A DNA stretch of 64,000 bases from positions 10,844 through 74,843 of the forward strand of contig CAYPSO010000007.1 of the NCBI GenBank assembly GCA_964413275.1. The letters run 5' to 3'. Numbering within the stretch: position 1 is the first letter of the stretch; every line of letters starts with the position of its first letter. The translations under genes were made by a program, and so were the position numbers. Positions 26,467 to 34,435 of the stretch are shown in pieces. The notes below the pieces were generated by a model. The model saw only the letters and a list, made by a program, of their open reading frames with translations, was not told where the DNA came from and searched no databases. The DNA comes from JAABRE01 sp964413275. Lineage in GTDB: Bacteria > Cyanobacteriota > Cyanobacteriia > Cyanobacteriales > JAABRE01.

Positions 26467-26572
26467 ACAGGCAAAAGGGAAGAGGGAATAGGGGAAAAAT
26501 TATTCCTGAAGCAAGTTTTAAAGCTTTTTCCCTTATAGGCTGCATAGTAAATCACTGTTGCCCTTTGCCTGT
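26467..26572. repeat. inverted repeat, ~106 bp
   Basis: ACAGGCAAAAGGG (26467-26479) faces CCCTTTGCCTGT (26561-26572). The interior is AT-rich with G/A-rich runs. It lies upstream of the response regulator gene and downstream of the lipoprotein gene. It could be a remnant of a small inverted-repeat element or a structured mRNA end. Confidence 0.4.
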
Positions 26573-26638
26573 TTCCTTTTCTTTATCTAATTAATAGTTG
26601 GACTTCTTTTGATTAGATAAAAAATTCTCAATTTTTTT

Positions 26639-27025
26639 TTAATTAGGTTGTTCTATGGTTTCTCCGGGTTCACCTTCAATTTGAGTTTCTGTTCCTGGAA
26701 TCTCTTCAGGATCTTCAGAGCCTTCGATCATAGGTACATTATCTGGATCTGAGGTCTCGGTTTCATCGGTCATACCATCATCGGTCATACCACCATCGGT
26801 CGTACCATCATCGGTTGTAGCATCATCGGTCATACCATCATCGGTCGTACCATCAGATTCTTCGGGTACAGTGATACTACTATCTGGCTCTACCCCACCA
26901 TCAGGAACTTCATTTTCAGGTGCAGCGCAAGCACCAAGAAGAGATAAAGAACTAAGCACCATAGAAATAGTTACTAATTTAAAAAGATCTACTAATTTAA
27001 TTTTCATCATGGGATTTTTCTCCAT
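26639..27025 (-). CDS. acidic repeat lipoprotein, hypothetical
   Basis: Up to 128 residues; Met6/Met7 (27010/27007) are alternative starts. A lipoprotein signal ends at LLGAC, with the lipidated Cys at ~33. The mature protein is almost entirely low complexity: repeated TTDDG/MTDDG pentapeptides (~58-88), then Glu/Pro/Gly-rich segments. No folded domain is visible. The repeats are encoded by 15-bp tandem units at 26763-26854, so copy number may vary between strains. Likely anchored in a membrane facing the periplasm. Confidence 0.65.
   Translation of the reverse strand: MEKNPMMKIKLVDLFKLVTISMVLSSLSLLGACAAPENEVPDGGVEPDSSITVPEESDGTTDDGMTDDATTDDGTTDGGMTDDGMTDETETSDPDNVPMIEGSEDPEEIPGTETQIEGEPGETIEQPN
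26763..26854 (-). repeat. 15-bp tandem repeats inside the lipoprotein gene
   Basis: Six or so imperfect copies of a 15-bp unit (CATCGGTCATACCAT on the plus strand, with single-base variants). The unit is a multiple of three, so length changes keep the frame. Confidence 0.75.
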
Positions 27026-27262
27026 TTTTTCTTTTTGCTTTGCTGAATTTGTAATGATTCAAATAGTTTAAGTATTTGATTTCGTCCAGCAGTAAAAAAT
27101 TTAGTAAATTAATGCTGCTGCTTGAAAAAGGTTGATTACAAACTCTGGATATAAACATAAAGACAAAAAGTAAAAAACTCGATAACCAATCAACAAAAAT
27201 ATTTTTTTAATATCAAATCTTAGGTAATTCCTTTAAAATAATTCATATATATAAATGAATTT

Positions 27263-28366
27263 ATGCAATATATTACTGAATATCGAGATGCTCAAGTAGC
27301 CAAAAAATATGCAGAGGCGATCGCAGAAATTATCACCAAACCTTGGACAATTATGGAAATTTGCGGCGGTCAAACTCACAGTATTGTTAAATATGGGATT
27401 GAAACCCTATTACCGCGAGAAATTACTCTAATACATGGGCCTGGTTGTCCTGTTTGTGTCACCTCCATTGAATTAATTGATTATGCCATCGCCCTTGCCA
27501 GTCAGCCAGAGGTTATTTTTTGTTCCTTTGGGGATATGTTGCGAGTCCCCGGAACATCCCAAGATTTACTCACAGTCAAGGCTACAGGAGGGGACATACG
27601 CATTGTTTATTCACCCTTAGATTGCCTGAAAATAGCTCAAGCAAACTCGAATAAGCAGGTTATCTTTTTTGCCGTAGGCTTTGAAACCACTGCTCCTGCT
27701 ACTGCAATGGCAGTCTATCAAGCCAAGCAACAACAAATTGATAACTTTTCTATGTTAATTTCCCATGTGCTTGTACCGCCAGCTATGTCAGCTATTCTGT
27801 CTTCCCCTAATTGTCAAGTACAAGGATTTTTGGCAGCAGGTCATGTTTGTACTGTAATGGGATATACCGAATATGAACCCATAGCTCATCAATACCAAGT
27901 TCCCATAGTTGTTACAGGGTTTGAACCTGTAGATATTTTGCAAGGAATTTATATGTGCGTACAGCAATTAGAATCGGGGAGGGCTGAGTGTGAAAATCAG
28001 TATAAAAGATCGGTAAAACAAGAGGGTAATGAAAATGCTCAAAGGCTAATTGAGGAAGTTTTTGAGGTTGTGCCTCGATGTTGGCGGGGTATTGGTGAAA
28101 TTCCCCAAAGTGGTTTAGCATTGCGATCGCACTATAGTCAATTTGATGCTCTGAAAAAATGGGAATCTCGTTTATTTATTCCTTCTGAGGCAATGAATCA
28201 CAATCCTAGCGAATGTATTAGTGGAGAAATTCTCCAAGGAATTAAAAAACCCCATGAATGCCCTGCTTTTGGTACTCGCTGTACCCCAGAACACCCGGAA
28301 GGTGCGCCGATGGTTTCTTCTGAAGGTGCTTGTGCTGCTTACTATAAATATAGAAGTTTGATGTAA
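27263..28366 (+). CDS. hypD: hydrogenase maturation protein HypD
   Basis: 367 residues. HypD with HypC carries the Fe(CN)2CO unit to [NiFe]-hydrogenase. Visible: MEICGGQTHSI (Cys34), GPGCPVCVTS (Cys62, Cys65), AVGFETTAPATA (~147-158), and four C-terminal cysteines of the [4Fe-4S] site in PHECPAFGTRCTPEHPEGAPMVSSEGAC (Cys region ~331-358, read in parts). Full length. No other hyp or hydrogenase genes are nearby, which is common in cyanobacteria where hyp genes are scattered. Confidence 0.95.
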   Translation: MQYITEYRDAQVAKKYAEAIAEIITKPWTIMEICGGQTHSIVKYGIETLLPREITLIHGPGCPVCVTSIELIDYAIALASQPEVIFCSFGDMLRVPGTSQDLLTVKATGGDIRIVYSPLDCLKIAQANSNKQVIFFAVGFETTAPATAMAVYQAKQQQIDNFSMLISHVLVPPAMSAILSSPNCQVQGFLAAGHVCTVMGYTEYEPIAHQYQVPIVVTGFEPVDILQGIYMCVQQLESGRAECENQYKRSVKQEGNENAQRLIEEVFEVVPRCWRGIGEIPQSGLALRSHYSQFDALKKWESRLFIPSEAMNHNPSECISGEILQGIKKPHECPAFGTRCTPEHPEGAPMVSSEGACAAYYKYRSLM

Positions 28367-28428
28367 TTTATTCCTGATGTAATTTATTCCTTAAGTAATG
28401 CAATAAACGCAATAGACTGCTCAAAACG

Positions 28429-28442
28429 GTAACAAAAATTAC
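28429..28442 (+). promoter_or_regulatory. NtcA-binding site upstream of nirA
   Basis: GTAACAAAAATTAC is an exact GTA-N8-TAC, the consensus of the global nitrogen regulator NtcA. A TAN3T-type -10 element (TAAATT, 28465-28470) begins 22 nt after the box, the spacing of class II NtcA-activated promoters. It drives nirA (ATG 28536) and implies expression when ammonium is scarce. Confidence 0.8.
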
Positions 28443-28464
28443 AAAATAATCTAGTTTCACCTAA

Positions 28465-28470
28465 TAAATT
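28465..28470 (+). promoter_or_regulatory. -10 element of the nirA promoter
   Basis: TAAATT fits TAN3T and lies 22 nt downstream of the NtcA box, leaving a leader of about 60 nt before the nirA start codon. The adjacent TAATAA is an alternative register. Confidence 0.55.
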
Positions 28471-28535
28471 ACATAGACAAGCATGGGTAAAAAATGCCAA
28501 TTTGATAATTATCAATATTAAAAAGGGGTAACAGC

Positions 28536-30428
28536 ATGACTATTGCTGGTGAAAAAAAAATTAAATTAAATAAAATTGAAAAAGTAAAAGCAGAAAAACA
28601 CGGATTAGAAGTCAAAAAAGAATTAGAGCATTTTGCTAAAGTCGGTTGGGAAGCTATGGATGATGCGGATTTAACCATTCGTTTAAAGTGGTTAGGCCTC
28701 TTTTTTCGACCTGTAACTCCGGGCAAATTCATGTTAAGGTTGCGGACTCCTAACGGTATTCTCGATAGTGATAAAATGCGTACCTTTGCAGAAATTATCC
28801 AACGTTATGGAGATGATGGTAGTGCTGATATTACCACTCGTCAAAATATTCAATTAAGAGGTATTCGTTTAGAAGATACTCCCACAATTTTTGAAAAGTT
28901 AGATGCAGTAGGCATGACTTCAATTCAATCGGGGATGGATAATATTCGTAACTTAACAGGTTCTCCTGTTGCTGGCATCGATCCCGATGAATTATTCGAT
29001 ACAAGGGAATTAAACTATAAATTACAAGACATGATTACCAATAATGGTCAAGGTAATTATAAGTTCAGTGATTTACCCCGTAAATTTAATATTGCCATCG
29101 AAGGTGCAAGGGATAACTCTATTCATGCAGAAATTAACGATGTTGCCTTCATACCAGCTTATAAAAATGATGAATTTGGATTTAATGTCATAGTTGGGGG
29201 CTATTTATCCGCTCAAAGATGTGCAGAAGCAATTCCTATGGGGGTTTGGGTACCTGCTAATGATGATGTAGTGGAATTATCACGTGCTATTCTTACGGTT
29301 TATACCGACAATGGGCTGAATGAAGGCTTAAGAGAAAATCGTGGTAAAGCCCGCATGATGTGGCTCATTGATAAATGGGGTATGGAAAAATTCCGCTCAG
29401 AAGTAGAAAAGGAATTTGGTAAACCCCTAGCCGAAGCTGCACCCAAAGATGAGATTACCATGGAAAAACGGGATCATATTGGTGTACATCCCCAAATACA
29501 GGAAGGTTATAGCTATATTGGTTTGCATATTCCCGCCGGCAGACTTGATGCTGAGTCTATGTTTGAAGTAGCCAGACTCGCAGACGTTTATGGTAATGGT
29601 GAAATTAGACTCACAGTTGAGGAAAATTTAATTATTCCCTATGTGAAAAATGAAAATGTTGATGCTTTTTTAACAGAGCCTATTTTAGATCGTTTTTCCA
29701 TTAATCCTACTCCCCTAACTCGCTCCCTTGTTTCCTGCACAGGTGCTCGTTATTGTAATTTTGCCTTAATAGAAACTAAAGCAAGGGGTTTAAAACTAGC
29801 TCAAGAATTGGATAAAGAGCTAAATATACCTCAAAGAGTTCGTATTCATTGGACAGGTTGCCCTAACTCCTGCGGACAAGTTCAAGCTGGTGATATTGGC
29901 TTAATGGGTACAAAAGCTAAAAAAGATGGACAGGTTGTTGAAGGAGTAAATTTATTTACTGGGGGTAAAGTAGGAAAAGATGCTCATTTGGGTAGTCTGG
30001 CTGAGAAAAGTATTCCTTGTGAAGACCTTAAACCTATTTTACGGGATTTATTAATTAGAGATTTTGGTGCAACTCTTAAAGATGGAGTAGTAATTGAAGA
30101 TACACCTGTTAATGGTAATGGCAAATCCATCAGTGGGCCATTAGAAAGTAAGGCGGATATATCTTCAACAACAAATAAGATTTTCTTTGCTCAATCTTGG
30201 AAGGAAGTTGGTTGTTCAGAAGATAAATTCATTTTAGAAGCTGCTGAAGCAAAAGATATAGCAATTGAAAGTAGTTGTCGTGCTGGTACTTGTGGGACTT
30301 GTGTGGGAGATTTACTTAAAGGAGAGGTTAAGTATGACCAAGATTATGATGCACTTAGTAGTTTAGAAGCAGGTCAGATTTTGACTTGTTGTGCCAAACC
30401 TGTAGGTAACATTGTGGTAGATTTATAA
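28536..30428 (+). CDS. nirA: ferredoxin-nitrite reductase with C-terminal [2Fe-2S] domain
   Basis: 630 residues. The siroheme/[4Fe-4S] reductase core has its ligands at Cys401 and Cys407 (SCTGARYC) and Cys442 and Cys446 (GCPNSC). From about residue 545 a plant-type ferredoxin domain is fused: Cys581, Cys586 and Cys589 (SCRAGTCGTC) and Cys618 (ILTCC). The enzyme reduces nitrite to ammonium with six electrons. A ferredoxin-like extension on NirA is known from some filamentous cyanobacteria (Plectonema). Sulfite reductase is the main alternative, but the NtcA promoter favours nitrite. Confidence 0.92.
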   Translation: MTIAGEKKIKLNKIEKVKAEKHGLEVKKELEHFAKVGWEAMDDADLTIRLKWLGLFFRPVTPGKFMLRLRTPNGILDSDKMRTFAEIIQRYGDDGSADITTRQNIQLRGIRLEDTPTIFEKLDAVGMTSIQSGMDNIRNLTGSPVAGIDPDELFDTRELNYKLQDMITNNGQGNYKFSDLPRKFNIAIEGARDNSIHAEINDVAFIPAYKNDEFGFNVIVGGYLSAQRCAEAIPMGVWVPANDDVVELSRAILTVYTDNGLNEGLRENRGKARMMWLIDKWGMEKFRSEVEKEFGKPLAEAAPKDEITMEKRDHIGVHPQIQEGYSYIGLHIPAGRLDAESMFEVARLADVYGNGEIRLTVEENLIIPYVKNENVDAFLTEPILDRFSINPTPLTRSLVSCTGARYCNFALIETKARGLKLAQELDKELNIPQRVRIHWTGCPNSCGQVQAGDIGLMGTKAKKDGQVVEGVNLFTGGKVGKDAHLGSLAEKSIPCEDLKPILRDLLIRDFGATLKDGVVIEDTPVNGNGKSISGPLESKADISSTTNKIFFAQSWKEVGCSEDKFILEAAEAKDIAIESSCRAGTCGTCVGDLLKGEVKYDQDYDALSSLEAGQILTCCAKPVGNIVVDL

Positions 30429-30567
30429 TTTTTAAGGTGGGCAAATTATTAATCGTAATTACTACTAGATAAGACTTAAAAATATTTGCCCCTCTACAAA
30501 AAAATTTAATTATCAAAGGGAATAACTATAATTTTGCGATCGCCTATTATATTGTATATGTATATAG

Positions 30568-31023
30568 TTGGGTTTTACTTTTTTTCAATCCAACCTAGAA
30601 AATAAATTACCCTTGAAAAAACAGAAAATTACCCGAATCACAGAATTTGCTGACAATGTTGACAATGTGATTATTTATGGATCATCATTGGATGGATTTT
30701 ACCTGACTCAAATTGAACTAAGTATTCCTTATCTTGATGGTGTTTTTAATGCACTTCATCTTAAATGCCTTCAAGAAAGTGAAACCATGATGCCTCAAGT
30801 GATAAAAGACTGGGCAAATATGTCGGGATGGTGGGAGTCATCAAATCGTTTTCCGATTGAGCAAGATGAAGTTATGCAATTAATCGAACTTCTTGCCATA
30901 TTAACTATTAAAGATTTTCCTCAAGAGTCTGGGAAATCTCAAGATTTATTAAGGTGTACCCGTGCCATAGATGCTTTCTTAAGGGAGCGTTTAGAGCGTG
31001 GTGAAAAAGTTGATATTGGATGA
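30568..31023 (+). CDS. hypothetical protein
   Basis: Up to 151 residues, with no in-frame ATG near the 5' end; TTG 30568 or TTG 30613 (LKKQKITRI) are possible starts. The central part (DGFYLTQIELSIPYLDGVF, MMPQVIKDWANMSGWWESS) looks like a folded globular protein, and the C-terminus is helical (RCTRAIDAFLRERLERG). No membrane segment, signal peptide or known motif. The codon use matches neighbours, and it reads as a real gene of unknown function. Confidence 0.55.
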   Translation: MGFTFFQSNLENKLPLKKQKITRITEFADNVDNVIIYGSSLDGFYLTQIELSIPYLDGVFNALHLKCLQESETMMPQVIKDWANMSGWWESSNRFPIEQDEVMQLIELLAILTIKDFPQESGKSQDLLRCTRAIDAFLRERLERGEKVDIG

Positions 31024-31151
31024 GTTGTTTACAGCACTTTTCAAAAAAACAATAACGGTTAAGTTTAATAAACTTGTTAAATTTGAGCGATACAAATAGC
31101 AGTATCCTTTAGCAATAAAGGAACAATAACCAGAAATAACACTTTAATATT

Positions 31152-32003
31152 ATGTTACAAAAGATTTTATTTGCCGGTTCTGGAAACGCTAATTCCGAAG
31201 ATATGTTGAAATCCCTTTTGGATTTACCTACTATCCAGGGATCTAATATTACCATACTTCATGTAGTCCCCCCACAAGTTACCACTGAAGCAAGCACAGC
31301 TAAATGGGAAGAAGGCGGTACTGTTGTTGCTCAAACCATGAAAAATTTAGGACTCGATCCTAGTAAAGTAACTACCATAGTACGTCAAGGCGAACCTAAA
31401 GATACTGTTTGTCAGGTAGCCGAAGAAATAGATACAGATTTAATCATCATGGGCTCAAGGGGTTTAAAACGCTTAGAAGCAATTTTAGGTAACTCCGTCA
31501 GTCAATATGTTTTTCAATTAACTAATCGTCCCATGTTATTAGTTAAAGAAGATGTTTTTGTCAAGAAAATTAAGCGGGTTATGGTTGCACTAGATAAATC
31601 TCCTGCTGCCAAATATGCGCTAGATTTGGCAATATTTTTACTAAGGGGATATTCGGGGGTAGAGTTAATTATCAGCCGTGTCAACCCTGATTTAAAAGAA
31701 GAATTTTTACCTCTTTCTAAAACTGAAACTGAAAATAATCCCATTGTTGCTGAGGCAATTTCTCAAGTAAAAAGGCAAGGAATTAATTATCGAGCTATTG
31801 TTACTGGAGGCAAACCCGCAGAACAAATTTGTAATTTGGCTGAAGAATATAATGTCGATCTTTTAGTTTTAGGTTCTCCAGATCGTCGTCCTTCTGTGGC
31901 GAAAAGCTTGCCAGATTTAGATCGTTTATTAGGTACTTCTTTATCCGACTATGTAAGGGTAAATGCTAATTGTCCTGTTTTATTAGCAAGAACTAATACT
32001 TAA
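31152..32003 (+). CDS. tandem universal stress protein (UspA ×2)
   Basis: 283 residues in two Usp domains. Domain 1 (~1-135) ends in LIIMGSRGLKRLEAILGNSVSQYV and domain 2 (~145-283) in LLVLGSPDRRPSVAK...LGTSLSDYV; both carry a G-x2-G-x9-G(S/T)-like nucleotide-binding tail, less exact in domain 2. Cytosolic stress-related protein, possibly ATP-binding in the first half. Monocistronic; a spacer with AACATTAA heptamers follows. Confidence 0.9.
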   Translation: MLQKILFAGSGNANSEDMLKSLLDLPTIQGSNITILHVVPPQVTTEASTAKWEEGGTVVAQTMKNLGLDPSKVTTIVRQGEPKDTVCQVAEEIDTDLIIMGSRGLKRLEAILGNSVSQYVFQLTNRPMLLVKEDVFVKKIKRVMVALDKSPAAKYALDLAIFLLRGYSGVELIISRVNPDLKEEFLPLSKTETENNPIVAEAISQVKRQGINYRAIVTGGKPAEQICNLAEEYNVDLLVLGSPDRRPSVAKSLPDLDRLLGTSLSDYVRVNANCPVLLARTNT

Positions 32004-32100
32004 TAAAAATTTCACTAACATTTATTAGTAAGGCATCTAAATTTATGATTTTATGGGGCTAAAATTAGATGTCTTTTTTTATCATTAGCCATGACCAATC

Positions 32101-32126
32101 ATTGAACATTAAACATTAAACATTGA
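32101..32126. repeat. AACATTA heptamer repeats
   Basis: Three to four copies of a TTGAACATTAAACATTAAACATT-type heptamer in the short spacer before the methyltransferase gene, of the same kind as at 16759-16789. Typical short tandemly repeated repetitive DNA of cyanobacteria. Confidence 0.6.
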
Positions 32127-32143
32127 TAAATATTCAATGGTAA

Positions 32144-34231
32144 ATGATAAATGAAATGACTGAAGATTCCAGTAAAAAGGTAATTAACTTTGAGGTTATA
32201 GTCCAACTATGTCGCCTAAGTAAAGTAGGTAAAATCCTACCCAATGCTCTTTATGTTCATAGTTTGGCTTTACAGTCTATATATCCCGTTTTACAAAATT
32301 ATGAAAATCGAGCCAGTCAAATCACAAATGAAACGCAGGGGGCAACTTTAGTAAAATTTAATTTCGATCGCCCTAAAATATCTTATTTATTTTATCCTGA
32401 TTTTGACACTAATCCTCATCCCACCTTAGAGCGCAGCGTTATTGTTGACACAGAAAATCTTACTTACTCCTGTCGAGAATATAAAAATACTCAAAACCCT
32501 CCGATTCTCCATCGTAAGGAAACCTTTATTACTCCTGATTATCCAAGATATGAAGATTTTGCCCATTTAACCCATTGTGAGACAGTTTTAGGACTATTAG
32601 ATAAATCTCATCTCATTGGTAATCTTCACGAATGGCAAAATATCTTATCGCAACAAAATATAGATTTTCAAGATCATTATTTAATTTGCCCTCTAAATCC
32701 AGATTATACCCAAAAAAGAACACTTAAAATCGATCGCCATAAAGCTGCTCTCAAACGCAACGAACTATCACGCCCTGTAAAAACTGCTTTAGAATTTAAT
32801 ATTATTACTTCAGAATCCACATTTTTTGATTATGGTTGTGGCTATGGTAGCGATGTAAAATACCTTCAGGAGAAGGTAATCGAAGCTGATGGTTGGGATC
32901 CATATTATCAACCCGATAACCCCAAACAATCAGCAGATATAGTAAATCTTGGTTATATTATTAATGTCATTGAGGATTTATCAGAAAGAAGGGAAGCTCT
33001 AATTCAAGCATGGCAACTAACCAATAAAGTCCTAATTGTCGCCGCTCAGGTATTAATTGACGATCGCCGTCGTGGTTTAATGGTATATAGCGACGGAATT
33101 ATTACTAATCGCAATACTTTTCAGAAATATTACGAACAAGAAGAATTAAAAATATATATCGAGCAAGTTTTACAAGTTGAAGCTATCCCCGCAGGTTTAG
33201 GAATTTATTTTGTTTTCCGCAACGAAGAAGAAAAAGAGATTTTCCGGGCTAGTCGTTTCCATTCTAGGATTTATACTCCCCGAATTTTAGATCGCAATTT
33301 TGAAGACTATCAAGTTATGTTAACACCCTTAATGGACTTTTTTAGTCGTCGTGGCCGTCTTCCGGTTAAAGGGGAATTGCCAGAAGAACAAAATATTAAA
33401 AGCGAATTTCGCAGTTTTCGACAAGCCTTCAAGTTAATCCTTAAATCGACAAACCCTGAAGAATGGGAAGCCATAGCCCATAAAAGAAGAGATGAATTGT
33501 TAATTTATTTAGCGTTGAGTAAATTTTCTGGCCGCCCCACCATGAGAAAATTGCCTCATCAGGTAAAAGAAGATATTAAAGCTTTATTTAATAGTTATAA
33601 CGAAGCTTGTTTACTCGCAGACATGATGCTATTTAGTTTGCGAGATATAGAAAATATTGCCGATTATTGCGCCGAAAGTCCAGTGGGGCAGAGGCGAAAA
33701 AATTCTTTTTGGGTACATATTAGTGCCCTTGAAACCCTAGACCCCATGCTAAGATTATATGAAGGATGTGCATCTCGTGCGATCGGTCGTCTCGAACAAG
33801 CTAACGTAATCAAATTTAGTCTTAAATATCCTAAAATTTCCTATCTTTATTATCCTAACTTTGATACTGAAGCCCATCCCTGTTTATATACCAGTATGCA
33901 AATTAATTTAACAGAATTGAGAGTAACTTATCAAGATTTTGATAATGAAGATAACCCACCAATCCTTCATCAAAAAGATAAATTAGTTTCGCTTAATTAT
34001 CCACTTTATGATAATTTTTATAAAATAACTGAGCAGGAAAAAAAGCTAGGTTTATTAGACAATTATAAAGATATTGCTCGTTTACAAAGTTGGTTACAAT
34101 GTTTAAAAAATAATCATATTACCATTAAAGGGCATAAAATATCTTATCGTAAAGATGCTGACTCTGAAAAAATAAAAATAATTAAATCTATTTTAAAAGA
34201 AAATAAAATACAAAAAAATAATGACGAATGA
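32144..34231 (+). CDS. DNA phosphorothioation-associated putative methyltransferase
   Basis: 695 residues; Met5 (32156) is an alternative start. A SAM-dependent methyltransferase core is visible, with motif I FFDYGCGYGSD at ~227-237 preceded by KAALKRNELSRPVKTALE, which I recognise from the dnd-associated putative methyltransferase family (TIGR04096 type). A ~150-residue domain occurs twice: at ~35-180 and again at ~521-668 (PKISYLFYPDFDT...NPPILH...LGLLD versus PKISYLYYPNFDT...NPPILH...LGLLD). The substrate is unknown. No dndBCDE or pbe/ssp genes adjoin it, so any phosphorothioation link is by family only. Confidence 0.75.
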   Translation: MINEMTEDSSKKVINFEVIVQLCRLSKVGKILPNALYVHSLALQSIYPVLQNYENRASQITNETQGATLVKFNFDRPKISYLFYPDFDTNPHPTLERSVIVDTENLTYSCREYKNTQNPPILHRKETFITPDYPRYEDFAHLTHCETVLGLLDKSHLIGNLHEWQNILSQQNIDFQDHYLICPLNPDYTQKRTLKIDRHKAALKRNELSRPVKTALEFNIITSESTFFDYGCGYGSDVKYLQEKVIEADGWDPYYQPDNPKQSADIVNLGYIINVIEDLSERREALIQAWQLTNKVLIVAAQVLIDDRRRGLMVYSDGIITNRNTFQKYYEQEELKIYIEQVLQVEAIPAGLGIYFVFRNEEEKEIFRASRFHSRIYTPRILDRNFEDYQVMLTPLMDFFSRRGRLPVKGELPEEQNIKSEFRSFRQAFKLILKSTNPEEWEAIAHKRRDELLIYLALSKFSGRPTMRKLPHQVKEDIKALFNSYNEACLLADMMLFSLRDIENIADYCAESPVGQRRKNSFWVHISALETLDPMLRLYEGCASRAIGRLEQANVIKFSLKYPKISYLYYPNFDTEAHPCLYTSMQINLTELRVTYQDFDNEDNPPILHQKDKLVSLNYPLYDNFYKITEQEKKLGLLDNYKDIARLQSWLQCLKNNHITIKGHKISYRKDADSEKIKIIKSILKENKIQKNNDE

Positions 34232-34242
34232 CAAATAATATT

Positions 34243-34333
34243 ATGTCCGGTTGAATACTTATATTTTGGCTAAGGCAGGAGAGAAAAAGAAATCTGCACA
34301 AATAACTTTTATCATAAGCAATTATGCGGACAT
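34243..34333. mobile_element. 91-bp MITE-like inverted-repeat element
   Basis: Ends ATGTCCGGTTGAATACTTAT and the complement of ATGTCCGCATAATTGCTTAT match at 15 of 20 positions, with the outer seven identical. The interior has no ORF. A 10-bp ACAAATAATA stands at 34231-34240 and again at 34347-34356, possibly a target duplication though low in complexity. It is placed between two genes. A short non-autonomous element is the best reading. Confidence 0.5.
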
Positions 34334-34435
34334 GACCTAACAAATAACAAATAATAAAACTGTAGCCTAGAATACCAGCTTGAGTAAATAGAAAATCCAT
34401 AATCATTGGGAATTGGTCAAATCTCCGAAACAACA

